DNA of 14,890 bases, taken from the NCBI GenBank assembly GCA_014377055.1, contig JACMQJ010000049.1, positions 1 through 14,890 on the forward strand, given 5' to 3'. The notes beneath the pieces are model-generated. The model ran no database searches and had not been told where the DNA came from. It saw only the letters and a program-made list of their open reading frames with translations. Position numbers and translations under genes: made by a program. Shown here piece after piece: positions 1-8,219 of this stretch. The DNA comes from Candidatus Sericytochromatia bacterium (lineage in GTDB: Bacteria; Cyanobacteriota; Sericytochromatia; UBA7694; JACMQJ01). How positions within the stretch are numbered: the stretch's first letter is position 1; each line of letters begins with the position of its first letter.

Positions 1-312
1 AATGTTGTCGATAAATTTATTAAGCAATTAAATGATCGTATGAAAGAGAAAAAAGTGGCTCTAACACTTGATGAAACAGCTAGATTATATTTAGCCAAAA
101 AAGGCTATGAGCCAGCTTACGGTGCTAGACCTTTGGGAAGACTTATACAAACCGAAGTAACTCAGGTCTTATCCGAAGAAATTCTTTTTGGTAAGCTTGA
201 AAAAGGTGGAAGTGTCGTCATTGATGCTGAAAATAATAAACTCAAATTTGAATATTTTGAGGCTGAAAAAGAAAAAATAAACCTTTCTAAAGTTGAAGAA
301 GAGGTAGCTTAA
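1..312 (+). CDS. clpA: ClpA-type AAA+ protease ATPase, C-terminal fragment
   Basis: The reading frame is open from the first base, so the gene starts upstream of the window; the internal ATG at 40 is not the real start. The visible 103 residues are the C-terminal (D2-small) domain of a Clp/Hsp100 unfoldase. They include the family signature GYEPAYGARPLGRLIQ followed by EEILFGKLEKGG. The LFGxLxxGG segment is characteristic of ClpA rather than ClpB or ClpC. By family knowledge, ClpA hexamers unfold substrates and feed them into the ClpP peptidase in the cytoplasm. The tail after the domain is charged (about 25 residues, rich in E and K). The AAA+ modules and the ClpP-binding loop lie outside the window, so ClpA versus another Clp ATPase rests on the tail alone. 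No adjacent clpS is visible. Confidence 0.75.
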   Translation, partial: NVVDKFIKQLNDRMKEKKVALTLDETARLYLAKKGYEPAYGARPLGRLIQTEVTQVLSEEILFGKLEKGGSVVIDAENNKLKFEYFEAEKEKINLSKVEEEVA

Positions 313-316
313 GAGA

Positions 317-355
317 CTAACCCTCTAGCCTTTTATTTTTAAAACAAAGGGTTAG
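317..355 (+). terminator. weak hairpin after clpA
   Basis: A 7-bp inverted repeat, CTAACCC (317-323) with GGGTTAG (349-355), lies just after the clpA stop codon. The loop is long (25 bases) and the following T-rich stretch is poor, so this is at best a weak intrinsic terminator. Confidence 0.35.
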
Positions 356-398
356 GAGGTGAGTTTCTTTAAATCTTAATAAGATAAGTCTATTCTTA

Positions 399-427
399 TT
401 TACATAAATTTCCAAAAATAGTATAAT
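399..427 (+). promoter_or_regulatory. sigma70-type promoter for the hook-protein/rapZ operon
   Basis: A -35 box TTTACA (399-404) and a perfect -10 box TATAAT (422-427) are separated by 17 bases. This predicts a transcript start near 434 and a leader of about 168 bases before the ATG at 602. It is the best housekeeping promoter match in the window. The remaining part of this 289-base gap (428-601) is AT-rich and holds the hairpin described next plus the RBS. Confidence 0.65.
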
Positions 428-433
428 GTTAAG

Positions 434-479
434 ATTAACAAGATTAAAGCTATAAGACTTTTTAAGCTTTTTTGTTAAT
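434..479 (+). other. imperfect hairpin at predicted mRNA 5' end
   Basis: ATTAACAA (434-441) pairs with TTGTTAAT (472-479), and AAAGCT (446-451) pairs with AGCTTT (465-470). This forms a two-part stem with a 4/1 internal loop and a 13-base apical loop. It starts exactly where the promoter at 399-427 would begin transcription, so it would cap the leader of the hook-protein mRNA. It has no run of T after it, so a terminator role is unlikely. A stabilising 5' stem or a protein-binding site is inference. Confidence 0.45.
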
Positions 480-601
480 TAAGATATTTTATTTTAAATA
501 TAAAATGCTTGAAAAATTTTGTATTTGATAATATTTCTTTGGTATTTTGCAAGTTTTATTGACTTCTTAGTATTTAAAAATTAAAACCTTAGAGGGTAAA
601 A

Positions 602-2374
602 ATGACAAGTTTAGCAATAGCTGGTATGACTTCTCTTCAATCCATTAATAAATGGATCTCAGTAATTGATACAAACCTTACCAACACCAAAAGAATTGGT
701 TATAAAGAAACCAAAATATCACTAAAGAGTGGTGAAATAGATAATATTGGCTTTGTTAATAGTTCAGGTTCAACAACTAACATAGGGATACCAAGTGCAA
801 CTCTAATCGTTTCTAATACTAGTATAGCCGCAGATGTTCAAGGAAGTCTTACATCTACTGGTAATATTACCGATTTTGCTCTTGCAGGTCAAGGATATTT
901 TGTGGTTGAAGATAATTTTGGTCAAAGATTTGCGACTAGAGATGGTCAGTTTCATTTTAGTAATGATGGTTATCTTGTCACTGCACAAGGACTAAAAGTA
1001 TTAAGTGCAGGTCAGGATTGGATACATGTTCCAGCCTCTGAGCAATATCTTGTAGATACCAATGGTAGGTCTGTTAGTCCACCTGATGCTTTAAATACTA
1101 CTTTTAACTCAAGTAAATACGGAAACAAAAAACTAATGGTAGTAAAAATACCTGTTTCAGGTAAATTAACTTATTCCAAGTATGGTTTTACCACTTATGA
1201 AATGGGTACTTATATTCCCATTAATTTAAATAACGATTTTAAAACTACAATGGATGGTCTTAATCCAGACCAAATAAAAACAATAAATCATCTTGGTATA
1301 TCTAAAACTAATGAAGCAAATGTGAGAAGACTAGAAAATGGAGGTGTTAAATTTGATACATCATCATCAGGAGCTATAGATGTCAAAACAACACAAGCAC
1401 TAGTATCTTCACATACATTTGGTGATTTTGGTAATTCATTCGATTTTAAAATTGATACTCCTAATGAGTTTTCAAGTATAGGGTTTACTTTTGGTTTATC
1501 AGAAAAAGATTTAACAACTAATACAACTGGGTATAGAGGCTATAATGCTGGTCTTATCAGAGATAATGCTGGAAATAATACACTAGTTATTACAGATGAT
1601 AAAGGTAATATATTAGTTCAATCTTCGTCTGTTGGTTCGATAGATAGTGCACCAGCAGCTGCACCATTGACAGTTGCAATTCCTCCTTATCCAGCACTTA
1701 GTACACAAGTAAATACACCTCACTATAAAATAACATTAATAAATAATAAAGGCGTAGTAAGTATACAATTAGACACATTCTCAGTTGCAACTATCACAAA
1801 TGCAGGAAATGTAATAGATTCATTTAAAACTAATTCTTCAACCCTAGGTAATTTAACTTATGCACTCACAGGATTAACAACATCAAATACATATCAAACT
1901 GTAGGATCTTTAAATACAGGCTTAAATAATAGCTTAAATAATAGTATTGGTGTCACAACATTGAATGGTGGATATACTGGTGGTATAACCATGACTAATC
2001 TACAGATAAAAGAGCATGACAAATCAGCTTATTATAATATGGATATAGTTGGAACAAAAAGAAGTAATTTTAATACTATTCCAGGATCTGAAAATACTGT
2101 TCCTGGCTCCAATCCTCCTGTACTTGCTGTTACTCCTCTTGTACCAGGTACTGGAACACCGAAATATACAGGTACTGAATATAATACTGTTGACCCAGAT
2201 AGCCAAGAAACTATAGATACAGCTGTTAAACAACAATTTGTGGAAGAATCAACTGTTACCGTGACTGACGTTATACCTCAGCTATCGAATACTCAAAAAG
2301 TATTTACGGCTATTGCCAAAATTATTAATGTTGCTAACTCTATATCAGATGATATGAACGCTCTTATAAGGTAA
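602..2374 (+). CDS. flagellar hook/rod-family protein (FlgE/FlgF/FlgG-like) with large central insertion
   Basis: This 590-aa axial flagellar protein is exported by the flagellar type III apparatus and assembled into the rod or hook. Residues 1-40 are the Flg_bb_rod helix, with NLTNTKRIGYKE replacing the usual NNxANxxTxGYK. Residues 81-130 carry the conserved core seen as GSLTSTGNITDFALAGQGYF, then TRDGQF and a DGYLVTAQG segment. The C-terminus (about 565-590, QKVFTAIAKIINVANSISDDM) is the matching terminal helix that pairs with the N-terminal one. FlgG is about 260 aa and FlgE about 400, so this protein has a long Ser/Thr/Asn-rich middle. Residues roughly 244-470 alternate beta-strand-like stretches reminiscent of a jelly-roll domain. 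The start is supported by AGAGGG at 591-596, five bases before the ATG. Length favours FlgE, but FlgF or FlgG cannot be excluded. rapZ follows 12 bases later. Confidence 0.82.
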   Translation: MTSLAIAGMTSLQSINKWISVIDTNLTNTKRIGYKETKISLKSGEIDNIGFVNSSGSTTNIGIPSATLIVSNTSIAADVQGSLTSTGNITDFALAGQGYFVVEDNFGQRFATRDGQFHFSNDGYLVTAQGLKVLSAGQDWIHVPASEQYLVDTNGRSVSPPDALNTTFNSSKYGNKKLMVVKIPVSGKLTYSKYGFTTYEMGTYIPINLNNDFKTTMDGLNPDQIKTINHLGISKTNEANVRRLENGGVKFDTSSSGAIDVKTTQALVSSHTFGDFGNSFDFKIDTPNEFSSIGFTFGLSEKDLTTNTTGYRGYNAGLIRDNAGNNTLVITDDKGNILVQSSSVGSIDSAPAAAPLTVAIPPYPALSTQVNTPHYKITLINNKGVVSIQLDTFSVATITNAGNVIDSFKTNSSTLGNLTYALTGLTTSNTYQTVGSLNTGLNNSLNNSIGVTTLNGGYTGGITMTNLQIKEHDKSAYYNMDIVGTKRSNFNTIPGSENTVPGSNPPVLAVTPLVPGTGTPKYTGTEYNTVDPDSQETIDTAVKQQFVEESTVTVTDVIPQLSNTQKVFTAIAKIINVANSISDDMNALIR

Positions 2375-2386
2375 TAAATATAGATT

Positions 2387-3298
2387 TTGAAAGAAGAATT
2401 AGTACCCTCTAGTTTAGCTAATTTTAAATTAGTTATTGTTACAGGTATTTCGGGTGGTGGTAAAAGTACTGTTCTAAAAATACTTGAAGATTATGGGTAT
2501 TTTTGTGTAGATAACTTGATACCTGCATTGCTTATTCCTTTTATTAAACTTATATCAAGCCAATTTAGTATGATAGCTGTAGTTGTTGATACCAGAGGTG
2601 GATCTTTCTTTACAGAGTTAAATAAAGAATTAGATCTACTTAAAAAACAAGAACTTACTTACAAAGTTATTTTTCTTGATGCTTCTGATGAGAGCTTAAT
2701 CAAAAGATATAGTGAAACCAGAAGAAGACATCCTCTACTTAGTGAAGAAAGTGCCTTACTAGACTCAGTCCAGATGGAACGTTCCATGCTCGAAGAAATA
2801 AAAAATAATGCAGATGAAATTATAGATACTTCAAATCTAACTATTGGTCAGTTAAAAGGTGTTGTTTCTAATAATTTGATTGACAAAAAACTTTCATCTT
2901 CATCAATGAGGATTTCGATTATGTCATTTGGTTACAAATATGGTTTACCTATTGATGCTGATTTAGTTTTTGATGTTAGATTTTTACCTAATCCTCACTA
3001 TATAGCTGAATTAAAATCAAAAACAGGATTAGATCAGGATGTTAGAGATTATGTTTTTAATAAAGATGTTACTCAAAACTTTCTAAACAAATTTTTAGAT
3101 TTTGTCACATATTTAGTACCTCATTATAAAGAAGAAGGTAAGTCAATTTTGACTGTGGCTATTGGATGTACTGGTGGAAGACATAGATCTGTTGCTATAG
3201 CAAGTAAACTTGCTCAGGAGCTAACCGAAAAAGGATATTATGTGATGGAAAGACATAGAGATATATCCCGAAATCAAGAATATTATCAAAAGCATTAA
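2387..3298 (+). CDS. rapZ: RapZ / YvcJ-family nucleotide-binding protein
   Basis: A 303-aa P-loop protein of the RapZ (YvcJ) family, usually about 285-300 aa. The Walker A motif GISGGGKST lies at residues 20-28, VVVDTRGG follows near residue 65, and the C-terminal domain carries the diagnostic GCTGGRHRS (260-268) and the ERHRD segment. In E. coli, RapZ binds glucosamine-6-phosphate and hands the sRNA GlmZ to RNase E to control glmS. In other phyla the homologue's role is less clear, though links to cell-envelope amino-sugar metabolism are known. The start is TTG at 2387; an in-frame TAG lies at 2381-2383 and no ATG is suitable, so only TTG (or ATT at 2384) can begin the gene. It is 12 bases from the hook-protein stop with a poorly placed AAGG (2368-2371), which suggests translational coupling. 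It ends in a perfect-palindrome terminator. Confidence 0.9.
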   Translation: MKEELVPSSLANFKLVIVTGISGGGKSTVLKILEDYGYFCVDNLIPALLIPFIKLISSQFSMIAVVVDTRGGSFFTELNKELDLLKKQELTYKVIFLDASDESLIKRYSETRRRHPLLSEESALLDSVQMERSMLEEIKNNADEIIDTSNLTIGQLKGVVSNNLIDKKLSSSSMRISIMSFGYKYGLPIDADLVFDVRFLPNPHYIAELKSKTGLDQDVRDYVFNKDVTQNFLNKFLDFVTYLVPHYKEEGKSILTVAIGCTGGRHRSVAIASKLAQELTEKGYYVMERHRDISRNQEYYQKH

Positions 3299-3334
3299 AA
3301 AAGCTACTTCTTAAATTTAAGAAGTAGCTTTTTT
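3297..3334. terminator. bidirectional terminator between rapZ and permease
   Basis: A perfect 38-bp palindrome with an A-run on the left, a T-run on the right and the core GCTACTTCTTAAATTTAAGA inside. It overlaps the rapZ stop codon and lies 14 bases before the end of the convergent permease gene. It gives a stem followed by T-residues on both strands, so it should terminate both transcripts. Confidence 0.93.
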
Positions 3335-3347
3335 GTTATGTTCTTAA

Positions 3348-4802
3348 TTATGGATTATTTAATTTACTATGTTTTTTACCATATAAAAAGTAAATAATAA
3401 ATCCAATAGCCATCCAAACAAATAATCTGATCCAAGTGTCACCAGGTAAACCATACATTTGAACTAAACAAAACCCAGCTCCTAATACAGGTATTACAGG
3501 AACAAAAGGTGTTTTGAATGGTCTAACCAAATCAGGCTTTTTGTATCTCAAAACTAATATTCCAAGACATACTATTGTAAAAGCAAGCAATGTACCTATA
3601 GAAACAAGTTCGCCCAAAACACTGATTGGAAATAGACCAGCCATTAAGGCGGCAAATACACCAGTTATAATAGTTGAAACATAAGGTGTTTTGAAAGTTG
3701 GATGTAATTTACCAAATATTTCTGGTAAAAGTCCATCTCTCGACATTGAATAAAAAATTCTTGGTTGTGCCATTAACATTACCAAAATAACAGAGCTAAG
3801 ACCAGCAATTGCACCAAGCTTAATTAATGGATTTAACCATTTTAAACCAGCTCCAACAGAATCAACTGCAAAAGCAATAGGACTCGCTACAGCTAATTGA
3901 TCATACTTGACCATACCAGTCAAAACTATTGCGACAAGTATATATAAAATAGTACAAACAGCTAATGAGCCAAGCATACCAATCGGCATATCTCTTTGTG
4001 GATTTTTTGCTTCTTGGGCTGCTGTTGATACAGCATCAAAACCTATATAAGCAAAAAATATTACTCCAGATCCCCTCAAAATACCGCTGTATCCATAATG
4101 TCCAAACTCACCAGTATTCGGCGGAATAAAAGGAGTTAAATTTTCGGGTCTGATATAAGAAAAACCAAAAATTATAAAAAGTAAAACCACAGCTAATTTG
4201 ACAATAACAATTATATTATTAAATCTAGCTGATTCTTTGATACCAACTACCAACAAAACTGATACAAGAGCAACAATCAAAACAGCAGGTAAATTAATAA
4301 ATGCACCTGTAGCAATCCATCCAAGTTTTTGATCATGTGTATATGGGGCATTAACTAAATAGGCGGGCATATCAATATTTAGATTCTCTTTAAAAAAATT
4401 GACGACATAGCCCGACCACCCGACTGCAACTGTCGAAGAGGCAAAGAGATATTCAAGAATTAAATCCCATCCTATGATCCAAGCAATAAATTCTCCCATA
4501 GTTGCATAAGCATAAGTATAAGCACTACCTGCAATCGGAATCATTGAGGCAAATTCAGCATAACAAAGACCCGCAAAGGCACAAGCTAAACCTGAAATAA
4601 TAAATGAAATGACAATAGCAGGACCTGCGTATTGTGCCGAAGCTGTACCTGTAATAACAAAGATACCAGCTCCAATAACAGCTCCGATTCCTAAAGCTAC
4701 AAGATTACCTGGCCCTAACGTCCTTTTTAAGCTGTGTTCGTCAGCAGACGCTTGGTCAAGTAGCTTTGAAATGGATTTTGTAGTAAACAAGTTTTTTCCC
4801 AT
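3348..4802 (-). CDS. APC-superfamily cationic amino-acid permease (YfnA/CAT-like)
   Basis: A 484-aa inner-membrane amino-acid transporter of the APC superfamily, CAT-like subfamily. The hallmark TM1 unwound region GIGAVIGAGIFVITGTAS is at residues 38-55, after a hydrophilic N-terminus with SLKRTLGPGNL. About 12 hydrophobic segments follow, with the family signatures AGLCYAEFASMIPIAGSAYT (76-95) and FFAYIGFDAVSTAAQEAKNP in the middle, and a short basic tail after the last segment. It is probably a proton-coupled or exchange importer of amino acids; the substrate cannot be read from sequence. The start is supported by AGGA (4812-4815 on the minus strand) nine bases before the ATG. It is separated from kup by 101 bases that contain a possible own promoter, and it ends at the shared terminator with rapZ. 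Confidence 0.9.
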   Translation of the reverse strand: MGKNLFTTKSISKLLDQASADEHSLKRTLGPGNLVALGIGAVIGAGIFVITGTASAQYAGPAIVISFIISGLACAFAGLCYAEFASMIPIAGSAYTYAYATMGEFIAWIIGWDLILEYLFASSTVAVGWSGYVVNFFKENLNIDMPAYLVNAPYTHDQKLGWIATGAFINLPAVLIVALVSVLLVVGIKESARFNNIIVIVKLAVVLLFIIFGFSYIRPENLTPFIPPNTGEFGHYGYSGILRGSGVIFFAYIGFDAVSTAAQEAKNPQRDMPIGMLGSLAVCTILYILVAIVLTGMVKYDQLAVASPIAFAVDSVGAGLKWLNPLIKLGAIAGLSSVILVMLMAQPRIFYSMSRDGLLPEIFGKLHPTFKTPYVSTIITGVFAALMAGLFPISVLGELVSIGTLLAFTIVCLGILVLRYKKPDLVRPFKTPFVPVIPVLGAGFCLVQMYGLPGDTWIRLFVWMAIGFIIYFLYGKKHSKLNNP

Positions 4803-4903
4803 AGATTTCTATCCTAATTTGACAAATTGAAATATTTTTTATATTGTACTATAAACCAATTTTTGTTTTATGTGACAACTATCAAAATATCTTTTAAGTT
4901 CTG
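4803..4903 (-). promoter_or_regulatory. possible permease promoter region
   Basis: On the minus strand this gap reads TTGTCA followed 17 bases later by TTTATA, with TACAAT a little further on. These are plausible but unproven -35/-10 elements. Together with the AGGA ribosome site, this suggests the permease can be transcribed independently of kup. No terminator hairpin is visible after kup. Confidence 0.35.
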
Positions 4904-6988
4904 CTAAAAATCTAGTTGCATACCAAGTTCAACAACTCTACTTGGTGGAATAGAGAAATATGCTGTTGCTGGTTGAGCATTTCTTGACATAAACGAAAAT
5001 ATAATTTTACGCCAACGCATCATATTTGTTCTTTTTTCACTTATAACTAGACTTTCACGACCTAAATAATAAGTTATTGATTCTGGATCAGTTACTAAAC
5101 CAAATTCTGCAGCTAATCTTATAATATCAGGTACATTAGGTGTTTCCATAAATCCATATAATGCTTTTATTTGAAAAAATCCATAACCTATTTCATTAAC
5201 TTCAAGCTTTTCACCTCTAACAACAGGTACATTAAGAGATTTTATTGAAAGCAATATAACTTGTTCATGTAATACCTGATTATGTTTAAGATGATGCAAT
5301 AAGACAGGTGGTATACCTTTTAGAGATACAGACATAAAAACAGCGGTTCCTGATACACGTTGGGAATTTGGTAATGCTTCACCTAATAATAACTCTAAAG
5401 GTAATCCGATATTATTACTCTGATTAAGTGAATCAATTAATTGACTAGTTCCATGTAAAGATTGAACTGACAAAGCTGATAAATGGCTTGTACCAATATC
5501 TTTGTTATATCTTGTTTGTCTAATTCTTTGTCCTAATTCAGCACGACCATCTTTCCAGGTAAGCATAATGGTCAGAATAAAAATGGCTACTGTGAAAGGA
5601 AACCAACCACCATCGAAAAATTTAAGCATATTAGAGCTAAAGTATAAAATATCAAATGATAAGAAAAATGCTACCAAAGGAATTGCTCTGTATTTTGACC
5701 AGCCCCAAGTTTTAGTTATAACAAAGTAATATACAACAGAAGTTAAAATCATATTTGCTGTAACAGCCAATCCGTAGGCTGCAGCTAATTTACTTGATTC
5801 TCTGAAAATTAGAACAATAGCAATACAAGTAATCATCATAAGTCTATTGACACTAGGTATATATATTTGTCCTTCAGCTTTTTCGGAAGTATGAACAATA
5901 TTAAGTCTAGGAAAAAACCCCATCTGAATAGCTTGCCTTGTTAATGAAAAAGCTCCTGATATGAGTGCTTGAGAAGCTATAACTGTAGCTATTGTAGACA
6001 AAAAAACCATTGGATAGATCATAGCTTTTGGGAATAAACCATAAAATGGATTGGATATAGCAGAAGGATCATGAAGCAATAAGGCACCCTGACCCATATA
6101 ATTTAATAATAATGCAGGAAAAACATAACTAAACCATGAAAATAAAATAGGCTTTCTGCCAAAATGTCCCATATCAGCATATAGAGCTTCCCCACCTGTT
6201 ATACACAAGACAACAGAACCTAAAACAACAAATGACAAAAATCCATTATTAAAAAAGAATTGGTAGGCAAAATAAGGATTGATAGATTGTAAAACATGTG
6301 GATTCTTTAATATATTTGTAAAGCCAAAAATAGCTATTACTAAAAACCAAATAATCATAATTGGACCAAATATTTTACCTATTTTTGTTGTTCCTTGTTT
6401 TTGAAAATGAAATAAGCCAAAGAGAACCAAACATGTAAGAGGAACAGTAAAAGGTTTCGCCGCTTCTGTAGCAACTTCCAAACCTTCTATTGCAGATAGA
6501 ACAGAAATTGTTGGTGTTATTATTCCATCGCCATATAATAACGATGCTCCTAGCAAAGCAGACATAACAACTATTGATTTTGTTCGATTGGATATTAGTT
6601 TTGAGTCGTTTGGAACTAATGCTAACAAAGAAAATATGCCACCTTCACCATGATTATCAGCTTGTAAAATAAAACTCACATATTTAACACTAACAACCAT
6701 TGTTAATGACCAAAAAGTAAGAGATAAAATTCCTAAAATGTTAAGCTCATTTAATGCCAATCCATGCGTAAAGCACTCTTTTATTGCATATAGTGGGCTT
6801 GTACCAATATCACCATAAACTACACCTAATGCAGCAAGAGCTAAGAATAAAAAATTATTTTTTCCATGATCATGAACAGAACTATTTTCAACATCATCAC
6901 CTTCATTATTAAGGCTACCCGATATTTTGGTAGATGAAGTTTCTGATTTATCTTCAGGGTTTTTATTATCTTTGTCTAACTTGTCCAT
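4904..6988 (-). CDS. kup: Kup-family potassium uptake transporter
   Basis: A 694-aa KUP/HAK/KT potassium transporter, which imports K+ (with H+) across the inner membrane; E. coli Kup is 622 aa. Residues 1-44 are a hydrophilic, acidic, Ser/Asn-rich extension. The family signature GVVYGDIGTSPLY is at 55-67. Later landmarks are QADNHGEGGIFSLLAL, ALLGASLLYGDGIITPTISV and GGEALYADMGHFGRKP. About 12 membrane segments precede the cytoplasmic C-terminal domain, which ends with the conserved FSIPPSRVVELG. No Shine-Dalgarno motif is visible before the chosen ATG. The ATG is kept because the alternative starts are far downstream, inside the conserved core. It lies 76 bases after the glycosyltransferase gene, with a candidate promoter in that gap, and upstream of the amino-acid permease in the same orientation. 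Confidence 0.95.
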   Translation of the reverse strand: MDKLDKDNKNPEDKSETSSTKISGSLNNEGDDVENSSVHDHGKNNFLFLALAALGVVYGDIGTSPLYAIKECFTHGLALNELNILGILSLTFWSLTMVVSVKYVSFILQADNHGEGGIFSLLALVPNDSKLISNRTKSIVVMSALLGASLLYGDGIITPTISVLSAIEGLEVATEAAKPFTVPLTCLVLFGLFHFQKQGTTKIGKIFGPIMIIWFLVIAIFGFTNILKNPHVLQSINPYFAYQFFFNNGFLSFVVLGSVVLCITGGEALYADMGHFGRKPILFSWFSYVFPALLLNYMGQGALLLHDPSAISNPFYGLFPKAMIYPMVFLSTIATVIASQALISGAFSLTRQAIQMGFFPRLNIVHTSEKAEGQIYIPSVNRLMMITCIAIVLIFRESSKLAAAYGLAVTANMILTSVVYYFVITKTWGWSKYRAIPLVAFFLSFDILYFSSNMLKFFDGGWFPFTVAIFILTIMLTWKDGRAELGQRIRQTRYNKDIGTSHLSALSVQSLHGTSQLIDSLNQSNNIGLPLELLLGEALPNSQRVSGTAVFMSVSLKGIPPVLLHHLKHNQVLHEQVILLSIKSLNVPVVRGEKLEVNEIGYGFFQIKALYGFMETPNVPDIIRLAAEFGLVTDPESITYYLGRESLVISEKRTNMMRWRKIIFSFMSRNAQPATAYFSIPPSRVVELGMQLDF

Positions 6989-7030
6989 AAAAAATTAATC
7001 TAACTCTAAAAAATACGCAACCAAAAAAAC

Positions 7031-7062
7031 ATTCTATCATATTCAATATTTAGTATTGTCAA
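7031..7062 (-). promoter_or_regulatory. candidate kup promoter
   Basis: On the minus strand a perfect -35 consensus TTGACA (7057-7062) is followed by TATGAT (7036-7041, 15-base spacer) or TAGAAT (7031-7036, 20-base spacer). Neither spacing is ideal. The position, overlapping the end of the glycosyltransferase gene and about 45 bases before kup, suits a kup promoter. Confidence 0.4.
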
Positions 7063-7064
7063 GA

Positions 7065-8210
7065 TTAATTTTGAATTCTTTCAATTAGCCGTTTTGTGGG
7101 CTCAAAATTTGGGTTTATTTTTTGCGAAAGTTTGAGGTATTTAGCTGTATTAGCAATATCATTGATTTTATGATAACAAATAGCTATATTATACAAGGTA
7201 CCATAACTTTTTAGTCCCTCAGCAATAGGACCGTTTATATAGCCATGATTTTTTACAAAATTAATTATACGTTTAAATAAAATAATGCTCTTATAATATT
7301 CACCTTTTTTAAAGTAGCATTCGCCTGTCATCGATAATAAATTTAGATCATTAGAGAAAATATTAAGAGCAGTAAGACAATAGTACTCTTCTAATTCAAA
7401 AATTTGTAAATAACTAAATGTGTGTATAATTTCCTGATAAAAATTTATGACAACTATATGATTTCTAATTTCTGTAATAGAATATTTATTGATAAGTTCT
7501 TCTATCTCATATAATTTGTTAACTTTTTGCTGAATATTAGGTATTTCTGTGTTATTAGATATATTGGAGCCTATATTGCTTATTTCTCTAACTAAATATA
7601 TTAGATTGTAGATATAAGTCCAAGAGCTTTTATCAACTAATTGAACAGCTTGTTGTAAGATGGATAAATTCCTCTTATTTTTTTGTTCCATGTCTACATA
7701 ATCTGAATTATAGCCATAATGCTTTATATATGATATTTCAGGATTTATTTCTTGGTTTTTATTCATCTCTATCTCTGGTACTTCGTGAATTATACCAGTA
7801 TATTTATAATTTTTTGCTGTTCTTAGTAGTCTAAAAACAACAACCGTTGAACGAGCTTTAGCATTTAGAATATTTTCTATACAAAGAGAAAAAGAATCAA
7901 AACCAGAATTTAGTAAATCACTAAACTTTTCTAAGTCATTTATAATAAATTCTTCGTCAGAGTCAAGCCAAAGTATCCAAGGTTGTGTAACATATTGGAT
8001 TCCATAATTACGAGCATTAGAAAAATTATGATCCCATTGATAATGGTATATTTTATTTGTAAATTGACTTGCTATATTAAGACTATTATCTGTAGATCCT
8101 GTATCGATAATAATAATTTCTGCGAAAATATCAAAAATACTTTTTAAACATTTTTGTAAAAAATTTTCAGAATCTTTAACTAAGATACAGACGCTTACAG
8201 GTAATAGCAT
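7065..8210 (-). CDS. GT2-family glycosyltransferase with C-terminal TPR region
   Basis: A 381-aa protein with an N-terminal GT-A fold of glycosyltransferase family 2. The opening strand VSVCILVKDSENFL (5-18) is followed by IIIIDTGSTDNS (32-43), which binds the nucleotide-sugar, then WDHNFSNARNYG (59-70) and the DxD metal-binding motif WLDSD (81-85). The C-terminal third (about 285-378) is helical and TPR-like, for example GECYFKKGEYYKSIILFKR. Such GT2-TPR proteins include protein-modifying transferases in Bacillus and Clostridium, but donor and acceptor cannot be deduced here. It has no signal peptide and is probably cytoplasmic. It starts 9 bases after the stop of the 110-aa gene, with no obvious ribosome site of its own, so translational coupling is likely. 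The nearby flagellar genes make flagellar glycosylation a speculative option. Confidence 0.85.
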   Translation of the reverse strand: MLLPVSVCILVKDSENFLQKCLKSIFDIFAEIIIIDTGSTDNSLNIASQFTNKIYHYQWDHNFSNARNYGIQYVTQPWILWLDSDEEFIINDLEKFSDLLNSGFDSFSLCIENILNAKARSTVVVFRLLRTAKNYKYTGIIHEVPEIEMNKNQEINPEISYIKHYGYNSDYVDMEQKNKRNLSILQQAVQLVDKSSWTYIYNLIYLVREISNIGSNISNNTEIPNIQQKVNKLYEIEELINKYSITEIRNHIVVINFYQEIIHTFSYLQIFELEEYYCLTALNIFSNDLNLLSMTGECYFKKGEYYKSIILFKRIINFVKNHGYINGPIAEGLKSYGTLYNIAICYHKINDIANTAKYLKLSQKINPNFEPTKRLIERIQN

Positions 8211-8219
8211 TTAAAATTA

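Noticed and set aside
40..312. A separate 90-aa gene starting at ATG 40
   Set aside because: The frame is open to the left edge and the residues before the ATG continue the Clp C-terminal domain (NVVDKFIKQLNDR), so it is the end of a larger gene.
539..552. TTGGTATTTTGC as a sigma54 promoter for the hook gene
   Set aside because: The GG and GC dinucleotides are 6 bases apart instead of the required 10, so the -24/-12 geometry is wrong.
559..587. TTGACT-17-TAAAAC as a second promoter of the hook gene
   Set aside because: The -10 match is poor and the transcript would start inside or next to the ribosome site; the promoter at 399-427 is far better.
2024..2236. Minus-strand frame inside the hook gene
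   Set aside because: Low-complexity Ile/Ser-rich shadow of a clear coding gene.
3297..3334. Operator or origin-type palindrome
   Set aside because: A perfect palindrome with flanking A/T runs placed between convergent stop codons is fully explained as a bidirectional terminator.
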